From assembly GCA_900759665.1 (NCBI GenBank), contig CAAEWE010000018.1, positions 1-64,000 of the forward strand: DNA of 64,000 nucleotides, written 5' to 3'. A program made the translations under genes and the position numbers. Each line of letters begins with the position of its first letter. Positions within the stretch are counted from its first letter, which is position 1. The stretch is from Lachnospiraceae bacterium. Its GTDB lineage: Bacteria > Bacillota > Clostridia > Lachnospirales > Lachnospiraceae. Under the pieces are notes generated by a model. That model worked only from the letters and a program-made list of their open reading frames with translations, was not told the origin of the DNA and did not search any database. Below are positions 33,519 to 40,800 of the stretch, in pieces.

Positions 33519-35042
33519 ATGAATACCAATGTATTACAATATTTAGAAGAAACAGTGAAACGTGTTCCGGATAAAATGGCGTTTGCAGATGTGAACGGAT
33601 CCATGAGCTTTCAGGAGATGTACGATGCATCCAGAAGTGTAGGTTCTTATCTTATTCAAAAAGGTGCATGTGCGGAGCCGGTGGTGATTTTTATGAAGAA
33701 ATCTCCGCAGACTCTGGCGGCCTTTTTCGGAGTCATTTATGCGGGATGTATTTACGTGCCGATTGATGAAGAAATGCCGGAACGAAGAATGCAGTTGATC
33801 CTGGAAAATACACAGGCAAAATATATGATCTGTGATTCTGACACAGCAGATAAAGCGGGTTCTTTGACATTTCAGGGAAGTATTATATCTTTTGATGAAG
33901 CGGTAAAGTGTCCTCAGAACGATAAAGCTCTGGAACAGATCAGAGAACATGCCCAGGATATGGATGCTATTTATATTTTGTTTACATCAGGATCTACCGG
34001 TGTGCCAAAGGGTGTGGTAGGCCACCACAGAGGTGTCATTGACTATATTGAAAGCTTATCGGAGGCTTTGGAGTTTGGCAGTGATAATGTCTTTGGAAAT
34101 CAGACACCATTTTATCTGGATGCCTGCATGAAAGAGGTATATCCTACTTTGAAATATGGTGCAGCTACATGGATCATACCAAAGGAATTATTTATGCAGC
34201 CGGTTAAACTGGTGGAGTTTTTAAACGAGCATCATATCAATACAATCTGCTGGGTTGTTTCTGCTATGACGATCATTTCAGCATTTGATACATTTGAGGT
34301 GGTGAAACCGGAATATTTAAAGACAGTTGCTTTTGGAAGTGAAGTATTTCCTATCCGTCAGTTTAATATGTGGAAGAAAACATTGCCGGAAGCGAAATTC
34401 TATAATCTATATGGTCCGACCGAGGCAACGGGAATGAGCTGTTATTATCCGGTGACACGTCTTTTTAATGAGGATGAGGTGATACCGGTTGGGCGTCCGT
34501 TCCGTAATACAGTAATCTTTCTGCTCACAGAGGATGGTCGTGTTGCATCAGATGGGGAAGAGGGAGAAATCTGCATTAAGGGAAGCTGCCTTACACATGG
34601 TTATTATCGCAATGAGACCAAGACACAGGAGGTATTCACCCAAAATCCACTCAACTCCAATTATCCGGAGCGTATTTATCATACAGGGGATATTGGAAAA
34701 TGGAACGAGGAAGGGCAATTGGTGTTTGTATCCCGGAAGGATCACCAGATCAAACATATGGGGCATCGTATTGAATTGGGAGAGATCGAAGCAGACGTTA
34801 CACAGATTTCTGAGATTCGTTCCTGTTGCTGCATATATATGAAGGATAGTGGAAGAATTGTTCTATTTTATTCCGGTGAAATGGAAAAAAGAGAGCTGAC
34901 AAAGCGTTTAAAGGAAAAATTGCCGCGGTATATGCTTCCGAATGCGATTATGCAATTATCTCAATTGCCTGTTTTACCAAATGGTAAGATGGATCGGTTA
35001 CAGATGGAAAAAATATATACCGAACAAAAAGGGAGGAAATAA
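33519..35042 (+). CDS. DltA-like amino-acid adenylating enzyme (stand-alone A domain)
   Basis: 507 residues from the ATG at 33519, six bases after GGGAG. An ATG eight codons upstream lacks a ribosome site. Adenylation-domain cores are all present: TSGSTGVPK (156-164), Asp201 that would hold the substrate amino group, NLYGPTEA (296-303), YHTGD, the RKDHQIKHMGHRIELGEIE hinge and Lys490 in PNGKMDR. The size equals D-alanine--poly(phosphoribitol) ligase DltA. The FCGE segment whose Cys helps DltA select D-alanine reads FGSE (Gly273) here, so the substrate may differ. It precedes carrier-protein, MBOAT and DltD-like genes, the dlt order. It is likely cytoplasmic and loads the carrier protein. Confidence 0.88.
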   Translation: MNTNVLQYLEETVKRVPDKMAFADVNGSMSFQEMYDASRSVGSYLIQKGACAEPVVIFMKKSPQTLAAFFGVIYAGCIYVPIDEEMPERRMQLILENTQAKYMICDSDTADKAGSLTFQGSIISFDEAVKCPQNDKALEQIREHAQDMDAIYILFTSGSTGVPKGVVGHHRGVIDYIESLSEALEFGSDNVFGNQTPFYLDACMKEVYPTLKYGAATWIIPKELFMQPVKLVEFLNEHHINTICWVVSAMTIISAFDTFEVVKPEYLKTVAFGSEVFPIRQFNMWKKTLPEAKFYNLYGPTEATGMSCYYPVTRLFNEDEVIPVGRPFRNTVIFLLTEDGRVASDGEEGEICIKGSCLTHGYYRNETKTQEVFTQNPLNSNYPERIYHTGDIGKWNEEGQLVFVSRKDHQIKHMGHRIELGEIEADVTQISEIRSCCCIYMKDSGRIVLFYSGEMEKRELTKRLKEKLPRYMLPNAIMQLSQLPVLPNGKMDRLQMEKIYTEQKGRK

Positions 35043-35044
35043 TA

Positions 35045-35293
35045 ATGAATGAAACGGAAGTAAAGGAAGAAATAAAAGAAATTCTACAGACACTGCACGA
35101 GGATGTTGACTTTGAGGCAGAGCAAACTCTTGTAGATGGGAAGATTCTGGACTCCTTTGATCTGGTTACTTTAGTAACCGAGCTTGGAGAGGCTTTCGAT
35201 ATTAACATAACGGCGAAGGATTTTGTTGTGGAAAATTTCAATTCTCTGGAACGGCTGACCAAAATGGTTCTGCGGTTGGCAGACGAAGAGTAA
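35045..35293 (+). CDS. Acyl/amino-acyl carrier protein (DltC-like)
   Basis: 82 residues, acidic and helical. Ser in GKILDSFDLVTLV is the expected phosphopantetheine attachment site. It starts two bases after the adenylating enzyme and is followed 13 bases later by the MBOAT gene, so it is the probable carrier between them. DltC is similar in size (about 78 residues). Confidence 0.9.
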   Translation: MNETEVKEEIKEILQTLHEDVDFEAEQTLVDGKILDSFDLVTLVTELGEAFDINITAKDFVVENFNSLERLTKMVLRLADEE

Positions 35294-35306
35294 CAGGGAG
35301 GAAGTT

Positions 35307-36908
35307 ATGTTTGTATCATATCAGTTTGTTCTGTTTTTGATGGGACTGATGGTCGTATATTATCTTGTCCCTCGAAAAATACAGTGGATCATTTTGCTGG
35401 CTGCGAATTTTGTGTTTTATTTTTCTGCCGGAAGATGGTACCCACTGTTTATTGTGGGAACTTCCCTGACAATCTGGCTTGCAGGAATAGGAATGGCAAA
35501 GTTTGAGGAGCGTTATCAGGAATATCTGCAGCAAATCAAAAGCGGTCAGATTCCAAAACCGTCCCGGGAAGAGAAAAAGAAAGTCCGCAGTCGTATCATG
35601 CACTATAAAAAAATGGTTATGATTGCTGCTCTGCTATTGAACTTGGGCGTTTTGGCGGTCACCAAATATACAAATTTTATTCTGGATAATATACATATAT
35701 TATTTCATGGATCCCAGAATACGGACTATGCTTCTTTGGACATTATAGTACCGCTGGGAATCTCGTTTTACACATTTCAGGCAATTGGTTATCTATTAGA
35801 TGTCTATTGGAATAAGTGTGAACTACAAAAGAATTTTTTTCGATTTACATTATTTGTTTCTTTTTTTCCACAACTGATCCAGGGACCGATCAGTCGTTAT
35901 TCAGATTTATCACAGACGTTATATGAGAAACACAAATTTAACGTAAATACGGTATATTTCGGGCTGCAGAGAGTGCTATGGGGATATATGAAAAAACTGG
36001 TCATTGCTGACCGGATGGGAATTGCTGTGGGAATGATTCTATCGGATCCGGATTATTATACAGGCTGGTTTGTACTTGTCGGAATGGTGTTCTGGGCAGT
36101 TCAGCTTTATGCAGATTTTACAGGCGGTATTGACATTACGATAGGAATTGCACAGATGCTGGGAATTCATGTAACAGAAAACTTTGAGCGTCCCTATTTT
36201 TCCAAAAATATTGCGGAGTACTGGAGAAGATGGCACATTACCATGGGAACCTGGTTCCGGGATTATGTGTTTTATCCTCTAAGTATCTGTCAGCCCATGA
36301 AGAAATTGACTCTGAAAACGAAAGAACATTTTGGTATGCAGGGGGCACGAAGAGCTGCTGTGTATTCTTCGACTATTATTGTATGGCTGGCAACAGGTAT
36401 CTGGCATGGTCCGGCATGGCACTTCGTAGTTTGGGGACTTGCAAATGGTGTGATTATATTGATCTCGGAGGAATGCAAGCCATTGTATGACAAATTTCAT
36501 AAAAAATATCCGAAGCTCGTGGGAGACAGGAGATATAAGGTGTTTCAGATCTTTCGTACTTTTCTTTTGATGAGTTGTTTGAGACTGTTTGATACGTATG
36601 CATCGGTTACACTAGCATTTCGTCAGTTTATCCATATGTTTACACAGTTTCGATGGCAGCAGCTCTCAGGGCAGGAATTGCTGGGACTTGGAATTAGCAG
36701 TAAGGATTATATTATATTGATCGTTGGCATTGTCATTATGTTTTTGGTCAGTCTTTTTGGCAGAAACGGAAGTGTCCGGGAAAAAATTGCCCGGAAGCCG
36801 TATCCGGTACAGCTGGCGGTGTTTATCCTTCTGTTGTTTGGCATTTTGCTTTTCGGAAATTATGGTGTTGGATATGATGCACAGCAGTTTATCTATAATC
36901 AATTTTAA
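35307..36908 (+). CDS. MBOAT-family acyltransferase (DltB/AlgI-like)
   Basis: 533 residues with ten or more spans. The MBOAT core NIAEYWRRWHITMGTWFRDY-FYPL and the catalytic His in TGIWHGPAWHFVVWG are present. Family members move acyl or D-alanyl groups from a cytoplasmic donor across the membrane to a polymer. In this gene order it should accept the aminoacyl group from the carrier protein at 35045. Its start MFVSYQFVLFLMG is typical of the DltB/AlgI branch. Which polymer it modifies is unknown. Confidence 0.92.
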   Translation: MFVSYQFVLFLMGLMVVYYLVPRKIQWIILLAANFVFYFSAGRWYPLFIVGTSLTIWLAGIGMAKFEERYQEYLQQIKSGQIPKPSREEKKKVRSRIMHYKKMVMIAALLLNLGVLAVTKYTNFILDNIHILFHGSQNTDYASLDIIVPLGISFYTFQAIGYLLDVYWNKCELQKNFFRFTLFVSFFPQLIQGPISRYSDLSQTLYEKHKFNVNTVYFGLQRVLWGYMKKLVIADRMGIAVGMILSDPDYYTGWFVLVGMVFWAVQLYADFTGGIDITIGIAQMLGIHVTENFERPYFSKNIAEYWRRWHITMGTWFRDYVFYPLSICQPMKKLTLKTKEHFGMQGARRAAVYSSTIIVWLATGIWHGPAWHFVVWGLANGVIILISEECKPLYDKFHKKYPKLVGDRRYKVFQIFRTFLLMSCLRLFDTYASVTLAFRQFIHMFTQFRWQQLSGQELLGLGISSKDYIILIVGIVIMFLVSLFGRNGSVREKIARKPYPVQLAVFILLLFGILLFGNYGVGYDAQQFIYNQF

Positions 36909-36926
36909 CGGAGGGACGAAAGTGGA

Positions 36927-38096
36927 ATGAAAAAGAAAGCGGTTCATATCGTAATTTCATTAATTATCGTAGTAACTCTGTTCTTTGCAATACAGAGACT
37001 GGTAGTTCCTAAATATGCAGATAAGCCGTTGGAAGGGAATTTCACGGCAGAGTATTATAAGGAAACATCGGATCATGAAGTGATGCTGATCGGTGATTGT
37101 GAAGTTTACGAGAATATTAATCCTATTGAGATGTGGCAGAAATATGGGATTACAAGTTATATCAGGGGAAATGCCCAGCAGCTTACCTGGCAGTCTTATT
37201 ATATGCTGGAGGATGCTTTAAAATACGAGACCCCCAAGGTGGTAGTGTATAATATTCAAGCATTGACCCATGGAGAACCCCAGAGGGAGGAATATAACAG
37301 AATGACTCTCGATGGTATGAAGTGGTCAAAGACAAAATATAATGCAATCCGGGCTTCCATGTGCCGTGGAGAAAATATGCTTGATTATTTTCTGCCATTG
37401 TTTCGATATCACAGCCGGATTCTTGATGTGTCAGAAAATGATGTGAAATATTATTGGAAATCAAAACCTGTAACACATAATGGATATTATATGCGTGTTG
37501 ATGTACTTCCGGTCAGTGAATCAGACGTTGCGGATCCCTCGTGGCTTTTGGGAGACCAGTCTGACGAGGAAGAGGATGTTGTAGATCCTTGGGCCGATAT
37601 TGAAAATGCAGATGATGACCTTGATCAGAGTCCGACAATAGGAGATTCTGCGACAGGAAAGGGAGAAAAATTTGGTAAATATCCAATGGAATATTTAGAC
37701 AAAATGAGAAAGCTTTGTCAGAAGAAGGGAATAAAGCTTGTTTTGATGAAGGCACCAAGTTTATCTCCGGAGTGGTATGATTCAGATAATCAACAGGTGG
37801 TGGAGTATGCAGAAAAGTACAAATTACCGTATATTAATTTTTACGAGTTGATTGACACTCTGAAGATTGATTATGAGACGGATACTTATGATGGCGGACT
37901 GCATATGAATCTGAATGGTGCGGACAAGCTGTCAGATTATCTGGGACAATGGCTTATGGAAAAATATCCCTTAACGGATTATCGAACAGATAAAAAAATG
38001 TCACAAATATATGACAAAAAAGTTCGAATTTTTGAAAATATGAAAAAAGAGCAGGAAAATGAAATAAAAAAATATGGCAAAGTAGTCAGTTATTAA
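36927..38096 (+). CDS. DltD/SGNH-like surface protein with Cys at the nucleophile position
   Basis: 389 residues with one N-terminal membrane anchor (about 5-23) and an outward domain. The first SGNH block, usually GDS or GSS, reads LIGDCEVYENI, placing Cys58 where Ser is expected. The late Asp/His block reads DGGLHMN. An acidic low-complexity insert (about 195-240, rich in Asp and Glu) interrupts the domain. It directly follows the MBOAT gene, the position held by DltD in dlt operons, so it may pass the activated group to its acceptor. The Cys variant may be typical of a Clostridial subfamily. Confidence 0.75.
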   Translation: MKKKAVHIVISLIIVVTLFFAIQRLVVPKYADKPLEGNFTAEYYKETSDHEVMLIGDCEVYENINPIEMWQKYGITSYIRGNAQQLTWQSYYMLEDALKYETPKVVVYNIQALTHGEPQREEYNRMTLDGMKWSKTKYNAIRASMCRGENMLDYFLPLFRYHSRILDVSENDVKYYWKSKPVTHNGYYMRVDVLPVSESDVADPSWLLGDQSDEEEDVVDPWADIENADDDLDQSPTIGDSATGKGEKFGKYPMEYLDKMRKLCQKKGIKLVLMKAPSLSPEWYDSDNQQVVEYAEKYKLPYINFYELIDTLKIDYETDTYDGGLHMNLNGADKLSDYLGQWLMEKYPLTDYRTDKKMSQIYDKKVRIFENMKKEQENEIKKYGKVVSY

Positions 38097-38117
38097 GAAG
38101 AAAGAGAGGATAAAGAC

Positions 38118-38600
38118 ATGAAAAGAACATTTATCAGAAAAATCGCAGTTGTTATGGCATTTGCAATGCTTTTATCAACTGTCAGCTCCAAGGCAGCATC
38201 AAAAGGGTATTACTTCAAGAACAAGGGTGTCTCCATCAGTATGCATAGCGAGGCAGCAAATTTTATTAAAAAGGCAGGAAAGCCTGTGAAATTGAAAGTA
38301 AAGAAGAGTTGTGCCTATGAGGGAAAAGACCGTACTTACGTATACAAAAATTTTGTCTTATATACATATTCCAACAGCGACAAGGGCGCAGAGTACGTGA
38401 ATGGAATTACATTTTTAAATAGTAATGTTAAGACGGCAGAAGGGATCAAAATTGGTTCTACCTACAGTCAGATGGTCAAAAAATATGGAAAAACAAAGAA
38501 TAATTTTGGAATTTACACATATGAGAAAGGAAAATGCAGAATACAGATTGAAATTGAAAATAAAAAAGTAAAGAATCTTCGTTATGTTGCCACAAAATAA
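38118..38600 (+). CDS. Small secreted protein of unknown function
   Basis: 160 residues with a clear signal peptide (cleavage near SSKAAS). The C-terminal half contains GIKIGSTYSQMVKKYGK, a pattern seen in small SmpA/OmlA-like folds that bind exported proteins. It is basic and lysine rich, like the other secreted proteins of this locus. It lies 21 bases after the DltD-like gene with a GAGAGGA ribosome site, so it is in the same operon. I do not recognise the family with certainty. Confidence 0.65.
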   Translation: MKRTFIRKIAVVMAFAMLLSTVSSKAASKGYYFKNKGVSISMHSEAANFIKKAGKPVKLKVKKSCAYEGKDRTYVYKNFVLYTYSNSDKGAEYVNGITFLNSNVKTAEGIKIGSTYSQMVKKYGKTKNNFGIYTYEKGKCRIQIEIENKKVKNLRYVATK

Positions 38601-38632
38601 TATCAGAAATACAAAAGGGAGGAGTATTCACA

Positions 38633-39928
38633 ATGAAACATATGAAAAGGTGGATTGCAGGTATTCTTATATTTGCAATGGCAGTAGGAATGGTTCCGGG
38701 TGGACGTGTTGTAAAAAAGGCAGAAGCAGAGGGAAAAAAGAAACCGCAGGCGACCGTTTCCTTAGATAAAGTACATCAGATTGAAATAGAGATGGTAAAG
38801 AATGAAACAGGAAATTATATTTATTCTGCAAAAATAAAAAACAATGGAAAAGATAAGATTAAAAAAATCCAGTATATTTACAAGATACGGGAGAAAAAGG
38901 TGACAGAAACTCCTTCGGTACCACCGGCAGCTTCGGTGACATCCGGGGCAGTGGTCAGTACGACAGAGCCGGATGTGGAAGAGAAGATTGAGCAGAAGAC
39001 CGTTATTCTTGAAGCAAAAAATATCAAGGCAGGAAAAAAATCTAAGCGTGTATCGTGTCCGGGTGATTATTCTGGTGATATCCAAAATATGAAGCTTCTT
39101 AAAGTGAAGATTTATTCCGGAACGGCATTATTTATCCGCAATTATAACACGGACAGTACTTCTTTAAAATGGGCGAAACCAGACAAAAATGCACCGGTTA
39201 TTTCAGGCTGGGTAGGCAGAAACAGTTATAATGGAAACGATGTTTTCTGGACCTGTTATTCTGACCGGAAAAACAATTATCCGTTTAAAAAATATGTACA
39301 TGCAAAAGATAACCGGGATGGTACTGTTAAGGTGAAGGTTGATACAAGTAAGATTAACTGGAAAAAAGAAGGCGTTTACAAAGTATATTATACGGCAAAA
39401 GATTCATCCGGTAATACAGCAAAGGCATGGGCAAAGGTACAGGTATTTATTCCGGGAACGCCGGAAAGAATTGCGGATAGCGTCTTAAGACAGATTACAA
39501 GCAGCAGTGCTTCCGATGAATCAAAAGCGAGAGCAATTTATAGCTACGTAAAAGGTCATTGTGCTTATGTAGATAGAAATAATCATTCCAACTGGAGAGG
39601 AATTGCGGTTAACGGACTTCGTTATCGTGCAGGAGATTGTTTTACATTTTATTCTATGGCAAGACTTCTTCTGACAAGGGCAGGAATCCCGAATATTGAA
39701 GTGACCAGATATCCGGCGAGAGTCAATCATCATCACTGGTGGAATTTAGTATATGTCCGGGGAGGCTGGTATCATCTGGATACTACGCCAAGACGTCTTG
39801 ATGGCAGATTTTGTCTTATGACAGATGCACAGTTGGCCGGATGGACCAGAGAAAGAGTGAATCCATTCCTGTTCCAAAAGGAAAAGTATCCAAAGAGAGC
39901 GGCAAAGATCATTAGTTCCCATCCATAA
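38633..39928 (+). CDS. Secreted transglutaminase-like protein
   Basis: 431 residues: a signal peptide (to about 33), an N-terminal beta domain with a Pro/Thr/Val-rich loop (near 95-120), a bacterial Ig-like central domain (about 180-270, DNRDGTVKVKVDTSKI) and a C-terminal transglutaminase core (about 285-410) with Cys in AGDCFTFYSMA, His in HHHWWNLV and Asp in YHLDTT. Such bacterial domains act as proteases or cross-linkers at the surface. The core matches the fragment at 32460. GGGAGG precedes the ATG. As part of the phase-variable operon it may process or cross-link surface polymers. Confidence 0.85.
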   Translation: MKHMKRWIAGILIFAMAVGMVPGGRVVKKAEAEGKKKPQATVSLDKVHQIEIEMVKNETGNYIYSAKIKNNGKDKIKKIQYIYKIREKKVTETPSVPPAASVTSGAVVSTTEPDVEEKIEQKTVILEAKNIKAGKKSKRVSCPGDYSGDIQNMKLLKVKIYSGTALFIRNYNTDSTSLKWAKPDKNAPVISGWVGRNSYNGNDVFWTCYSDRKNNYPFKKYVHAKDNRDGTVKVKVDTSKINWKKEGVYKVYYTAKDSSGNTAKAWAKVQVFIPGTPERIADSVLRQITSSSASDESKARAIYSYVKGHCAYVDRNNHSNWRGIAVNGLRYRAGDCFTFYSMARLLLTRAGIPNIEVTRYPARVNHHHWWNLVYVRGGWYHLDTTPRRLDGRFCLMTDAQLAGWTRERVNPFLFQKEKYPKRAAKIISSHP

Positions 39929-39962
39929 TGACGGCAAGAAGAGACAAAAGGGAGATGAGACT

Positions 39963-40661
39963 TTGAAGACAATAGGCGTGGTAGGTGGTCTGGGGCCAAT
40001 GGCAACGGTATATTATCTGGAAAGAATTGTGCAATTGACAGATGCAGGAATGGATCAGGATCATCCAAGAATTTATTTGGAGAGTATTCCGGATATCCCT
40101 GACCGTACCGCTTATATATTGGGGAAAAGCAGGGAAAATCCGTATCCGGTTATTCGACAGGCGGCAGAGCGGTTAATCCAGAATGGAGCAGATTTTATTA
40201 CAATTCCCTGTGTCACTGCATTTTATTTTCAAGACCGGTTTGCAAGGGAGCTTTCAAAGCCGGTTCTTTCTCTGACAGATTTATTGGTGGAGAATCTGCA
40301 GCACAATAAAGTAAAAAAAGTCGGTATTATGGCAACTACGGGAACGATACAGTGTGGTGTTCTTGCAAAATCGCTTCAGGAGAATGGAATCGAAACGGCA
40401 GTTCCTGACGGTGCATTTCAGGATCTGGTGATGAAGATCATTTATGACCAGATTAAAAAAGGCCGACCGGCAGATATGAACATGTTTCAGAAAGTGGAAC
40501 AGCATCTGTTGGAGCAGGGGAGTGAAAAGATTATTCTGGGATGTACGGAGCTTCCGTTGATCAAAAAAGAGCATGTGCTGGGAGACAGATATGTTGATGT
40601 TATTGACATTCTGGCACAGGAAGCGGTCAGACAAAGCGGGGCGAAGGTGAGAAAGGCTTGA
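39963..40661 (+). CDS. Aspartate/glutamate racemase family protein
   Basis: 232 residues with the GVVGGLGPMAT start, first catalytic Cys in IPCVTAFYF and second in LGCTELPLI. These two-Cys, PLP-independent racemases interconvert L- and D-aspartate or glutamate. The start codon is TTG at 39963 after GGGAGATG; an ATG nearby is out of frame and stops at once. It closes the gene run that begins at 31941, 34 bases after the transglutaminase. A racemase beside a DltA-like system could supply its D-amino acid. A hairpin ends the run at 40704. Confidence 0.88.
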   Translation: MKTIGVVGGLGPMATVYYLERIVQLTDAGMDQDHPRIYLESIPDIPDRTAYILGKSRENPYPVIRQAAERLIQNGADFITIPCVTAFYFQDRFARELSKPVLSLTDLLVENLQHNKVKKVGIMATTGTIQCGVLAKSLQENGIETAVPDGAFQDLVMKIIYDQIKKGRPADMNMFQKVEQHLLEQGSEKIILGCTELPLIKKEHVLGDRYVDVIDILAQEAVRQSGAKVRKA

Positions 40662-40703
40662 GGGTTAGAAATAGAATATTTTGAATTGTTCGAAAGAAAA
40701 AAG

Positions 40704-40750
40704 ATAAAGCGATCATGAGAGATGGAATATGGTTGCTTTATTTCACTTCC
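40704..40750 (+). terminator. Hairpin after the racemase gene
   Basis: ATAAAGCGATCAT (40704-40716) pairs with ATGGTTGCTTTAT (40729-40741), 13 pairs including two G-U. Only TTCACTT follows, so termination may be partial. It separates the operon from the leucine-rich-repeat gene. Confidence 0.6.
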
Positions 40751-40769
40751 TGTTGTTTAATTATATTAT
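40742..40769 (+). promoter_or_regulatory. Possible promoter of the leucine-rich-repeat gene
   Basis: TTCACT (40742-40747), 16 bases, TATTAT (40764-40769). The boxes are moderate and sit in an A/T-rich stretch, so the call is tentative. GGAAGGAG precedes the ATG at 40801. Confidence 0.4.
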
Positions 40770-40800
40770 AAAACTATTTTAGGTGGAAGGAGAATAGAAA

